Source: Bacillota bacterium
GTDB lineage: Bacteria; Bacillota; Clostridia; Acetivibrionales; DTU013
DNA length: 64,000 nucleotides
Direction of reading: 5' to 3'
Assembly (NCBI GenBank): GCA_023433505.1
Contig: JAEZCO010000082.1
Span: 1 to 64,000, forward strand
Shown in pieces: positions 35,477 through 43,746 of this stretch; positions within the stretch are counted from its first letter, which is position 1, and every line of letters starts with the position of its first letter. Below the pieces are notes generated by a model. The model ran no database searches. It saw nothing but the letters and a program-made list of their open reading frames with translations, and was not told the DNA's origin. Position numbers and translations under genes: made by a program.

Positions 35477-37051
35477 ATGGAGAGCAACAGCATAAGCGTA
35501 AAGAATACCAACAATGCCATAATGTCGTCCATGTCCCTGAGCCTGTTGGCCAAGCTTCTAGGCCTGGCCCAGTCGGTGGTGGTATCCTATGCCTTCGGAA
35601 CCAATACCGCTACGGACATTCTGTTTTACACCCTGTCGCTGATCGTTCTGCTGACCACCTTTCAGGAATCTGTCAACCGCCAGATTGTGGTGCCGAACCT
35701 TGTTGAGATCAAGAGTGTTTCTTCCGAGGAGGATACCCGGGGATTCATTTCTACCATGTATTTGCTTTATCTCGTGGCAGGTATGGCAGGTACCGCCGTT
35801 TTGCTCATTTCCCCCGGAAAGGTGCTGGGGGCCATATCCAGGTTCAATATGGCTGAGATTGCGGAAAACCTCGATATTATCCGGCTGATTGTGCCAGCCA
35901 TGTTTTTAATCATCATCAACACCTACCTGCTTGATATCTTCACCTCCTACAGGTTTTTCAACCTTCCCATGTTTTTGGATATGCTGAAAAATGCGCTGAT
36001 CATAGCCTTTGTAATCCTTCTTGGAGGCAGGTTTTCGGTGGTCGGCCTTGCAGCCGGGGTACTGGCGGGTAATCTGGTGCAGTTCGTCGTGCTGAACCTC
36101 CTGCTGCTCCGGGTGTTGAAATGGAGGCCGGTATTCCGGATTTTCAAATTAAGCGGCACCGTGCGGAAAAACATATTTTATGTGCTGGCAGGAAGGGCGG
36201 CCACCTTTCTGAATGATTTCATTATCATGTACCTGATGTCGGGCTTTGCGGAAGGGATATACAGCGCCATGGACTATGCCCTCCGTATCGACGCCGTTGT
36301 GAATTCCGTCATTATCGGCCAGATATCAACGGTTGTAGGTATCAACATCATGGAGCTTCATTCAATGAAAAAAATGAAGGAGCTGGGTGAAACCTATATG
36401 AAGTACCTGAAATTCAGCTTTTTCGCGGTATTTCCGGTGACTGCCGTTATTTCACTCAATGCCTATCCTGTGATTTCACTGTTATTTGAAAGAGGGAGCT
36501 TTTCATTCCAGGCTGCGGAGACGACAGGGACTTTCCTGAGGCTGTTTATTCTGACCATGCCCTTTGAGCTCATGAACAGCTTTGTCGTCATACTGATCAT
36601 AGCCAAGCAGATCCAGCGGGTAGCCTTCCTGTGGCAGATATCCCAGAGTCTTCTCAACATCCTTCTGATATGGCTTATGGTAGGGAAATACGGCTTTTAC
36701 GGCTATCCCTTGGGCGTGCTGCTGGCCACAGTCCTCTATGTATCCGTACTTTCGTATTTTTTAGTAAAATCGCAGTTTGAATTTATTGACGCCAAAAAGG
36801 TGCTTTCACTTCTTGGCAGGAACCTGGCCATCAATTTGCCTTTGCTTGCCGCGGCCTTTTATATCTCACCTAAAATGCAGCCCGGCGGCGGATTTGCAGA
36901 CAAAGCTGCTTTCATACTGCTGTCGTCGGTTTTGTTCCTGCTTGCCTATCTGGGAGTAAACTGGCTGGCAGGCTTCAACCGGGGTGAGATTAAAAGAGCC
37001 GTTTCGTACCTTGCGGGGTTGGGTATCAAATTAATAAAAAGTCATACGTAA
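35477..37051 (+). CDS. MurJ/MviN-family lipid-linked oligosaccharide flippase, copy 2
   Basis: A 524-residue MOP-superfamily flippase, clearly a paralogue of the protein at 28897: both have QSVVVSYAFGTN/QSLVVSYAFGTN, TDILFYxLS, SAMDYxxxI, LLFERGxFS and FYGYPxGxxxA. Both have about 14 helices. Having two suggests two different substrates, for example two repeat-unit variants, or an old duplication with the adjacent CapK-like and glycosyltransferase genes. GGGAAGGG lies upstream of the ATG. It probably moves the sugar unit to the outside. Confidence 0.9.
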   Translation: MESNSISVKNTNNAIMSSMSLSLLAKLLGLAQSVVVSYAFGTNTATDILFYTLSLIVLLTTFQESVNRQIVVPNLVEIKSVSSEEDTRGFISTMYLLYLVAGMAGTAVLLISPGKVLGAISRFNMAEIAENLDIIRLIVPAMFLIIINTYLLDIFTSYRFFNLPMFLDMLKNALIIAFVILLGGRFSVVGLAAGVLAGNLVQFVVLNLLLLRVLKWRPVFRIFKLSGTVRKNIFYVLAGRAATFLNDFIIMYLMSGFAEGIYSAMDYALRIDAVVNSVIIGQISTVVGINIMELHSMKKMKELGETYMKYLKFSFFAVFPVTAVISLNAYPVISLLFERGSFSFQAAETTGTFLRLFILTMPFELMNSFVVILIIAKQIQRVAFLWQISQSLLNILLIWLMVGKYGFYGYPLGVLLATVLYVSVLSYFLVKSQFEFIDAKKVLSLLGRNLAINLPLLAAAFYISPKMQPGGGFADKAAFILLSSVLFLLAYLGVNWLAGFNRGEIKRAVSYLAGLGIKLIKSHT

Positions 37052-37091
37052 CACAGCTTCGGGTAAGTTGTAGCCGGAATAGAGGTGACAT

Positions 37092-38408
37092 ATGTCGGGA
37101 TTTGCATTATCATTGCTGGATAAATTCATAAGGCAGGGGATAACCTTCAGGAGGATTCTGCGCCAGTTGGACGCTTCCGAATTTCAATCGGAAAAGCAGC
37201 TGGAGGAGCTGCAGAACAGAAAGCTGCGCAAGCTGGTCAAGCATTGCTACAAAAACGTGCCTTTTTACAGGGAGCTTTTCGACCGCCTGAAGTTGACTCC
37301 GGAGGATATAAAGACGAAAGAGGACCTCAAGAAGCTCCCCTTAATTGATAAAAAAACCGTTAGAAACAATTTCGATAAATTCCTCGCCCGCAATATGACC
37401 CGGTATCTTGCCGCCAGGGCTGAGACCAGCGGTTCCACGGGAGAGCCCGCGCTGTTTCTGAGGGACCATTATTCCATAAATTTTGAAAATGCTGCCTTAT
37501 GGCGCTTCAGAAGGGTCGCGGGCGGAAATAATGTAAGAAAGATCATTTTGCGCGGAGATGTCATTGTTCCGGTAGAGCAAAGGGAACCGCCTTTCTGGAG
37601 GTTCAATCCCGTGAATAAAGAGCTGTTGATGTCTTCCTATCACTTAAATGATGAAAGCATATCCAGCTATGTGGAAAAAATAAAAAGCTTTAAGCCGGAC
37701 ATCATCTATGGATATCCGTCTTCGGTGTACCTGCTGGCAAAATTGATCGCAAAAAGGGGTCTGGAAATCAAGCTGAAAGCCATATTTACGTCCTCGGAAT
37801 CTGTCTTGCCCAATCAACGGACGCTGATGGAAAATACCTTTGGCTGCAAAGTATATGATTGGTACGGGCAGGTGGAAAGAGTATCGGCCATAGGCCAGTG
37901 TGAATATGGCACCTATCATATTATTGAAGACTATTCCATTACTGAAACCGTCGAAACGGATGCGGGCCTTGAGATTGTCGGGACCAATCTCAGCAACTAT
38001 ATTATGCCGTTAATCCGCTTCAGAACGGCAGACATGGTTACCTTAGGCCATGAACACTGCAAGTGCGGCAGAAACTTCCGGGTCGTGGAAAAGATCAAGG
38101 GAAGAGGACTCAATTACATCTATTCCCCCGAGGGCAACCGGCTTTCTCTTTTTCTGGCCAGCGACTGCATCGACTATGAGGATAATATCAGCGAGGTGCA
38201 GTTTGTCCAGGTAAAAAAAGGCGAGCTTATTGTTAATTTTGTGAAGACTGAAAATTTTACGGAAAAAGACAGGGTAAAGATCATCCGGTCCATCAAGGAG
38301 CACACCTCTATGAACATGTCGGTAATTTTGAATGAGGTTGACAGCATCCCCAGAGGGGCAAACGGGAAGGTGATAAACAGCATTATCGATATTCCCGGCG
38401 ATGACTGA
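37092..38408 (+). CDS. PaaK/CapK-like adenylate-forming enzyme, copy 2
   Basis: A 438-residue paralogue of the protein at 34244. The N-terminal helix bundle (LRKLVKHCYKNVPFYRELF) is followed by the phosphate loop AETSGSTGEPALF, YGYPSSVYLLA, WYGQVERVS, RFRTADM and the CKCGRN metal-like site, ending in a C-terminal lid with NGKVINSIIDI. It begins at ATG 37092 with GAGG upstream. PaaK-type enzymes make acyl-adenylates and acyl-CoA; CapK-like forms occur in capsule loci but their substrates are not established. It probably activates an organic or amino acid for attachment to a sugar of the polymer. Confidence 0.85.
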   Translation: MSGFALSLLDKFIRQGITFRRILRQLDASEFQSEKQLEELQNRKLRKLVKHCYKNVPFYRELFDRLKLTPEDIKTKEDLKKLPLIDKKTVRNNFDKFLARNMTRYLAARAETSGSTGEPALFLRDHYSINFENAALWRFRRVAGGNNVRKIILRGDVIVPVEQREPPFWRFNPVNKELLMSSYHLNDESISSYVEKIKSFKPDIIYGYPSSVYLLAKLIAKRGLEIKLKAIFTSSESVLPNQRTLMENTFGCKVYDWYGQVERVSAIGQCEYGTYHIIEDYSITETVETDAGLEIVGTNLSNYIMPLIRFRTADMVTLGHEHCKCGRNFRVVEKIKGRGLNYIYSPEGNRLSLFLASDCIDYEDNISEVQFVQVKKGELIVNFVKTENFTEKDRVKIIRSIKEHTSMNMSVILNEVDSIPRGANGKVINSIIDIPGDD

Positions 38409-38459
38409 TACTACGGCGCAAACTTCATTATTGCGGTGCCTGTCTTAAGAGGATACCAT

Positions 38460-39521
38460 ATGGAAACCGGAAAAGTGTACATGATAGGTCCGTCTTTGAA
38501 AACCCAGGGAGGGATATCCTCCGTTTTATCCATTTATAAAAATCAACTGTCCGCTGAACTCAAGCTTGAGTTCATCCCTTCATATTCCGGGCATGGCAGG
38601 ATTTACGACCTTTATTATTTCTGCACCGCGCTGATCAGAGTGCTTTTGATCTGCCTTACCGGCGAGAAGGCTGTCTTCCATATCCATATGTCCACGGGCG
38701 GAAGCTACATAAGAAAGTCCATAATCGCAAGGCTTTGCAAGCTTTTTGGGAAAAATGTGGTGCTGCATATCCATGGCGCCGATTTCGACGAATATCTGGA
38801 GGAGGCCGGGAGGTTCTCAAAGAAGGATATTATAGCGCTGCTGAACAAGATGGATGTGATTGTCGTGCTGTCGGAAAGCTGGAAGAAATATTTTGAACAA
38901 TATATATCCCCTGATAAGATAAAAGTAATTTATAACCCTTGTGCCGCCATCGCAGAAGAATACAGAAGCAGGCAAAATCCAGCGGCCGTTGTGCTGTTTA
39001 TAGGCAGGATGGGCCGCAGGAAGGGGACCTATGACCTTATCGAGGCGGCTGCCAGGCTCAGGCATCTGGATTTCAACCTTCAGCTCTACGGTGACGGCGA
39101 TGTTGACCTCATCCGGAAGCTTGTTTTGGAGCAGGGCTTGCAGGATAAGGTCGGAGTCAACGGGTGGATATCCCATGATGCCGTTTTTTCTCTCTACGCA
39201 AAAGCCGACCTTCTGGTATTGCCTTCCTATGCGGAGGGAATGCCTATGTCGGTGCTTGAGGCAATTGGCGCAGGACTGCCGGTAATTTCCACTTTTGCAG
39301 GGGGAACTCCGGAAATCATCGCCGACGGAGTCAATGGTTTCCTGATAAAGCCCGGGGATATCGATGCTCTGGCCGACAGGCTGAAGAGCTTGATTGAAGA
39401 CACGGGGATGCGTGAGAGAATGGGGCGGGCGGCGCTGGAAACGGCCAAAAGCAAATTTTCCGTTGAAACCGCCGGCCATCAGCTTGCCGCCATCTATTTA
39501 AAATTCAATCCGTCTGTTTAG
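38460..39521 (+). CDS. Glycosyltransferase family 4 (PSxKTQGGISSV group), copy 1
   Basis: A 353-residue GT-B glycosyltransferase starting at ATG 38460 with AAGAGGA upstream. The N-terminal motif PSLKTQGGISSVLSIY is shared with the 40651 protein, and both have IGRMGRRKGTYDL-like or MGRFGQRKGTYDL blocks, YADVLVLPSYAEGMPMSVLEAIGAGLPVIST-like Ex7E regions and a -SKFSVET/KFSVES end. So these are a paralogous pair. It adds a sugar to the lipid-linked intermediate. Its last 24 bp overlap the end of the convergent FemAB-like gene. Confidence 0.9.
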   Translation: METGKVYMIGPSLKTQGGISSVLSIYKNQLSAELKLEFIPSYSGHGRIYDLYYFCTALIRVLLICLTGEKAVFHIHMSTGGSYIRKSIIARLCKLFGKNVVLHIHGADFDEYLEEAGRFSKKDIIALLNKMDVIVVLSESWKKYFEQYISPDKIKVIYNPCAAIAEEYRSRQNPAAVVLFIGRMGRRKGTYDLIEAAARLRHLDFNLQLYGDGDVDLIRKLVLEQGLQDKVGVNGWISHDAVFSLYAKADLLVLPSYAEGMPMSVLEAIGAGLPVISTFAGGTPEIIADGVNGFLIKPGDIDALADRLKSLIEDTGMRERMGRAALETAKSKFSVETAGHQLAAIYLKFNPSV

Positions 39522-40265
39522 TTTCAGGAGGTTAACAGCTATTTTCCCGCGATAAGTAAGGGGATGGTAGAATTGGTAAAGTGTAACGATGCTGCCGCCG
39601 AAGCCCTGCTTGAACTCATCTACATGATCCATGCCCGCGCCTTCCCTTCCCAGACCCAGACCGCCCATATCGAGGATCTTGTATCCCTGGGCTTTTGCGG
39701 TGAGGATATCCTGCCAGTAAAGATATTTGTTTGCGTTGGCCGTAAACCTGCGCATGTCCTTGTCCTCATAGAGTCTGAAGTTCGAATATGCGTAAAAGCC
39801 AAGAACAGTATGGCCGGTATGCAGGTTGCAGAGGCTGCTGAGAATATTGCCGTCCGCATCGTAAGCAGTTTTGAGCTCAAGAGCCTTTTGTTCTGCAAAT
39901 TGCTTCAGCAATGACAGGTCGGACCCTTTAATGCTTTTCATTTCCGCAAAAATATCATAGTTCCTGCAGTATTCCGCCAGGTCTGTTTCGGTAGGGCTTT
40001 CATTTAAGCGTATCGTTACCCGGCCTTCTTTTTGTATTTTGACGATATCGTGTCTCGTGGATTTGTGCAATTCATTCATAAGCTGATCTTCGCTTTTTGT
40101 CAGATCAATTTGCAGGGTGTTAAATTCTCTGGCTCCGGAAACCGGCCGGGATGAAAAGTAAAACAGCACAATATCGGCGTCGGAACTGTATTTCGTATAA
40201 TCCTCCGGATAATATGCCGTTTCAAGCGTTAAAAAATTCTTTTTTCTGCGGTTGACTGTAATCAT
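39498..40265 (-). CDS. FemAB/GNAT-like acyltransferase
   Basis: A 255-residue protein on the strand opposite the surrounding glycan genes. Motifs such as LMNELHKSTRHDIVKIQKEG, TVLGFYAYSNFR, ANKYLYWQDILTAKAQGYKILDMGG and HVDEFKQGFGG (a G-F-G substrate loop with a preceding Lys) are typical of the FemAB-like GNAT fold. Such enzymes transfer aminoacyl groups from tRNA to wall peptides, or acyl groups to sugars. With the CapK-like genes it may form a side-chain attachment system; this is inference. It has its own upstream region (40266 on), and its 3' end overlaps the glycosyltransferase end by 24 bp. Confidence 0.78.
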   Translation of the reverse strand: MITVNRRKKNFLTLETAYYPEDYTKYSSDADIVLFYFSSRPVSGAREFNTLQIDLTKSEDQLMNELHKSTRHDIVKIQKEGRVTIRLNESPTETDLAEYCRNYDIFAEMKSIKGSDLSLLKQFAEQKALELKTAYDADGNILSSLCNLHTGHTVLGFYAYSNFRLYEDKDMRRFTANANKYLYWQDILTAKAQGYKILDMGGLGLGREGAGMDHVDEFKQGFGGSIVTLYQFYHPLTYRGKIAVNLLKLNRRIEF

Positions 40266-40405
40266 CGGTTGCAGACCTCCTAAGTGCTATGACGCCCAGC
40301 TTCGGAAGGAAACTTCTCGGTTATAGAAAAACTTCCGTCTCGTTATATTCATACCACGGCCCTTTGTGCCCAATCAGTGAGTTTGGTCTGTTTGCGAAAA
40401 GCGTG

Positions 40406-40435
40406 TTAGGGTGTCGTATACTGTGGGGATATAAT
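40406..40435 (+). promoter_or_regulatory. Possible promoter before repeat copy A
   Basis: TATAAT at 40430-40435 with a poor -35 (TTAGGG, 18-bp spacing). It lies 10 bp before the 184-bp-type repeat, so the repeat would be transcribed as the 5' leader of the glycosyltransferase gene. The rest of the gap (40266-40405) shows nothing clear. Confidence 0.3.
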
Positions 40436-40445
40436 TAGAAACCTC

Positions 40446-40635
40446 TAAACAACGTCATAGTCCCCCTCCTCTAAGGTGGGGGTTACCGAATGAAAAAGCA
40501 GTCAGAGGAGGGTTGCAATCCCCAACAGACGTTGTTCAAACGCTACGATTAGGTGTGGCGCACGAAGTGCAGCGTAGGCCGAATTCATTTCGCCCGCAGC
40601 GAGGGGGTATGGGGGCATGCCCCATTGGAAATTCA
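40446..40635 (+). repeat. 184-bp-type structured repeat, copy A
   Basis: Single copy of the repeat seen as a tandem triplet at 57141 and inverted at 48247. Starts AAACAACGTC, then CCCCCTCCTCTAAGG, GACGTTGTTC in the middle (inverted to the start), GGCCGAATTCATTTCGCCC, and ends GCATGCCCCATTGGAAATT. Its end is directly followed by the ribosome site of the next gene. About 188 bp long. Confidence 0.9.
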
Positions 40636-40650
40636 AGGGAGGAGATTATT

Positions 40651-41721
40651 CTGAAAGAAAAAACAGTTGACCCTACAATTTATATGGTAGGTCCCTCATT
40701 CAAGACCCAGGGGGGTATCTCCTCGGTGCTCGGGATCTATAAAAGCAGCTTTCCGGACAGGTTCAGGCTTGTGTTCATTCCCACCTACTCCGGCAATAGC
40801 AGGCTAATGGACGGAATGCTTTTTTCATTGGCCCTTGTACGTATTTTAATGCTATCGGTATTTGTAAAAAACAGTATTTTTCATATACATACCGCCTCCA
40901 AAGGGAGCTTTTTGCGAAAGTCATTGATTGCAGCCCTTCCGGCGGCCTTTGGACGAAAATTTATTTATCACATCCACGGCGCGATGTTTGACCGGTTTAT
41001 GGAAGAGGGGGGCCGGGACAAAATGGAAAGCATTCTGCGCAAGCTTTCCAGGGCCGATAAGGTCATTGTGCTCTCAAAAAGCTGGTTTGAGTATTTCCGC
41101 AGATTTCTGCCGGCGGAGAAGCTGGAGGTGGTCTACAATCCTTCCTCCACCTATGACGGGAATTACATTTCCAGGGCGAATCCCAGGCCGGTGCTTCTTT
41201 TCATGGGAAGGTTCGGACAGCGCAAGGGGACCTATGATTTGCTGAAGGCTGCAGCCAAGCTGGAGCCCGACAGTTTTACCCTGAAAATGTACGGTGACGG
41301 AGAGACGGAGGAAGTCAGGCGTTTTGTTGAAAACAACGGATTGCAGGCTTCGGTAGAGGTAAACGGCTGGGTGAGCCATCAAGAGGTAGGACGTCTTTAT
41401 GATGCTGCCGATGTGCTGGTATTGCCGTCCTATGCCGAGGGGCTGCCCATGTCGGTGCTGGAGGCCATCGGAAAAGGGATGCCGGTGGTATCAACCAATG
41501 TGGGGGGAATTCCGGAGGCAGTCATTGACGGAGAGAACGGATATATCGTCGCTCCCGGAGATGTGGAGTTTTTGGCCGGGAGACTCACGCAGCTTCTCAA
41601 GGATGCAGTCCTGAGAGAAAAGATGGGAAGGCGGAGTCTTGCCATAGCAAAGGAAAAATTCTCTGTTGAAAGCATCGGCAGCAAGCTGGAGTCGGTGTAT
41701 AAAGAGGTGAGCGCTTTATGA
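40651..41721 (+). CDS. Glycosyltransferase family 4 (PSxKTQGGISSV group), copy 2, probable CTG start
   Basis: A 356-residue GT-B glycosyltransferase, paralogue of the 38460 gene; the PSFKTQGGISSV motif starts at residue 14. The frame opens far upstream but runs through the repeat, so the long form is not credible. AAGGGAGGAG (40635-40644) lies 6 nt before an in-frame CTG at 40651, giving a start like the paralogue's. The next in-frame ATG (40684) has no ribosome site. The Ex7E region is YAEGLPMSVLEAIGKGMPVV. It overlaps the next gene by ATGA. Confidence 0.8.
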   Translation: MKEKTVDPTIYMVGPSFKTQGGISSVLGIYKSSFPDRFRLVFIPTYSGNSRLMDGMLFSLALVRILMLSVFVKNSIFHIHTASKGSFLRKSLIAALPAAFGRKFIYHIHGAMFDRFMEEGGRDKMESILRKLSRADKVIVLSKSWFEYFRRFLPAEKLEVVYNPSSTYDGNYISRANPRPVLLFMGRFGQRKGTYDLLKAAAKLEPDSFTLKMYGDGETEEVRRFVENNGLQASVEVNGWVSHQEVGRLYDAADVLVLPSYAEGLPMSVLEAIGKGMPVVSTNVGGIPEAVIDGENGYIVAPGDVEFLAGRLTQLLKDAVLREKMGRRSLAIAKEKFSVESIGSKLESVYKEVSAL

Positions 41722-43655
41722 AAACTACATTTCTCATAAACAGGCTGCGCCGGATGTCAGTGCCGGAAATCCTTTACAGGGTTCAACGGAAATTGGCCTC
41801 CGAGCTTGAAAAAAGGAATCTTGTTTCCGGCTATTCCGAAGACAGGCCAACCGGAAAAGAGGGCAAATTGTTTTCAGGGCTTCCGGAGATTGCCGATAGT
41901 ACCGGCTTGATCCGGCTGGCGGACAGCTTATGCGAAAATAAAATGGACATTTTTGCATTGAAGGGTTTTGATATCGGTACGCCGATCCAATACCACAAGG
42001 ATTATAAAAGCGGCAAGTCGGCCCCGGCGGATGTCTTTGGCAAAAGCATCGACTACAGGGACGATGCTGCCATCGGAGATATCAAATACATATGGGAGCT
42101 GAACAGGCACCTGTTTCTTGTACCCCTTGCCCTGGCATACAAAATCACGGGGGACGCCAAATACTTAAAAAAGCTGGAATATTACCTGTCGGAATGGCTG
42201 GAGCAGAACAAATTCATGCGGGGTGTCAATTGGGCCAGCAGCCTGGAGCTGGGTATAAGGCTCATTAACTGGACCCTGTGCTGGCATCTTGCCGGAGAAG
42301 CAGTCAACGCCGGTCTCAAGGCCCAATGGCTGAAATCCATTTACAGGCATTGTTGGTTTATCCACCGGAATTACAGCTTGTTCTCTTCTGCAAACAATCA
42401 TCTCATCGGTGAAGCCGCCGGCATGTTTATAGCATGCTGCGCTCTTCCGGAGTTTAGTAAAACGGCCAAGTGGAGGAAAAGAGCTTACGGTATTCTGGTT
42501 AGGGAAAGCCGCAAGCAGAACCATGGAGACGGCGTCAACAAGGAGCAGGCGCTCTCATACCAGCAATTCGTCCTTGATTTCCTGGTGGCGGCGGGGCTCT
42601 CCGGAAAAGCCAATTCCATTGAATTTCCAAAAGAATACTGGTTTGTGGTCGAAAAAATGTTGGTATATCTTTTAACAATCAAGGATGCCTCGGGTAACTT
42701 CCCTCAAACGGGGGACGAGGACGACGGATATGTTTTGGAATTAACACAGCGTGATTACGGGGCTTACGGGTCACTGCTCAATACCGGGGCATATTTGTTC
42801 GGCAGGGAAGATTTTCTGCAGGCGGATCACCAAAAGGATACGAAAACCTCCCTGTTGTTGAACATTGGTAATTCCACAATCGCAAGGGAAAAATGGAAAA
42901 GCGGCAGGCTTCCTTCGCAATTTGAGCAAGGCGGATATTACCTGCTGGGCAGGAATTTCGGTACGGCCCGGGAAGAAAAGCTGATTTTTGACTGCGGGCC
43001 TCTGGGGTACCTTTCATTAGCGGCACATGGCCATGCCGACGCGCTTTCCTTTGTATTTTCCGCTGGAGGAAGTCCGATTTTCATCGACCCGGGCACCTAT
43101 GCATACCACACTCAGGCAAAATGGCGCAATTATTTCAGAGGTACGGCAGCCCACAATACGGCAACGGTCGACGGAAAAAACCAGTCGGATATCACAGGCA
43201 GCTTCATGTGGGGCAGAAGGGCAAATGCGCAGCTTCTCGCCTATGAAGACATGAGGCGGGCAGTGGGTATCCACGACGGATATCTGGCTTTAAAGGATAA
43301 GGTAATGCACCGGCGCGAAATCCGGTTTGATGAAGCCGCCAGCTCCTGGCACCTCATTGATGATTTTCAATGCAAGGGAAGCCACCGGGTGGCCTTGTAT
43401 TTCCAGTTAGATCCCCATTGCAGGGTCAAAGCGGAAGGAAACAAGGCAGTGATTGATTTTGGGAAAGGTACCTGCAGCCTGGTTCTTGACCAGGGAATGC
43501 AGCTGACCGTACACAGGGGAGAAACGGACCCCATAAGCGGCTGGTATTCACCTTCCTATGATGTCCTTCACGAAACATATGTTTTAAAGCTTGAAGGTAT
43601 GATCAGCGGCAGTATGCAAATCAACACAGCCTTTAAAGTGGATTTCAGGGAGTAA
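41718..43655 (+). CDS. Heparinase II/III-family protein
   Basis: A 645-residue protein without a signal peptide. The N-terminal half is an alpha-helical toroid (about 130-330, with LIGEAAGMFIACCALPEF), the C-terminal half a beta-sandwich containing HGHADALSFVFSAGGSPIFIDPGTYAYH, the heparinase II/III hallmark with the catalytic-region His. The family includes heparin, heparan and alginate lyases. In polysaccharide clusters such proteins may degrade or edit uronate-containing chains; the AlgD gene that follows supports a uronate-rich polymer. The absence of a signal peptide is odd for a lyase of an exported chain. It is coupled to the preceding glycosyltransferase by overlap. Confidence 0.88.
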   Translation: MKTTFLINRLRRMSVPEILYRVQRKLASELEKRNLVSGYSEDRPTGKEGKLFSGLPEIADSTGLIRLADSLCENKMDIFALKGFDIGTPIQYHKDYKSGKSAPADVFGKSIDYRDDAAIGDIKYIWELNRHLFLVPLALAYKITGDAKYLKKLEYYLSEWLEQNKFMRGVNWASSLELGIRLINWTLCWHLAGEAVNAGLKAQWLKSIYRHCWFIHRNYSLFSSANNHLIGEAAGMFIACCALPEFSKTAKWRKRAYGILVRESRKQNHGDGVNKEQALSYQQFVLDFLVAAGLSGKANSIEFPKEYWFVVEKMLVYLLTIKDASGNFPQTGDEDDGYVLELTQRDYGAYGSLLNTGAYLFGREDFLQADHQKDTKTSLLLNIGNSTIAREKWKSGRLPSQFEQGGYYLLGRNFGTAREEKLIFDCGPLGYLSLAAHGHADALSFVFSAGGSPIFIDPGTYAYHTQAKWRNYFRGTAAHNTATVDGKNQSDITGSFMWGRRANAQLLAYEDMRRAVGIHDGYLALKDKVMHRREIRFDEAASSWHLIDDFQCKGSHRVALYFQLDPHCRVKAEGNKAVIDFGKGTCSLVLDQGMQLTVHRGETDPISGWYSPSYDVLHETYVLKLEGMISGSMQINTAFKVDFRE

Positions 43656-43669
43656 GGAAAATTTGATTA

Positions 43670-43702
43670 CCGGCAGGAATCCAAGTTCATCTGCCGGCTT
43701 TT
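43670..43702 (+). terminator. Weak hairpin between heparinase-like and algD-like genes
   Basis: CCGGCAG pairs with CTGCCGG across 14 nt, then CTTTTAC. A weak or partial terminator. Confidence 0.4.
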
Positions 43703-43746
43703 ACAGCATCTTGTGCCTCATGGCATAGAGAAAGGAATGGATATAA

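Noticed and set aside
40513..40650. N-terminal extension of the glycosyltransferase through the repeat
   Set aside because: The open frame here lies entirely in repeat DNA and has no counterpart in the paralogue at 38460.
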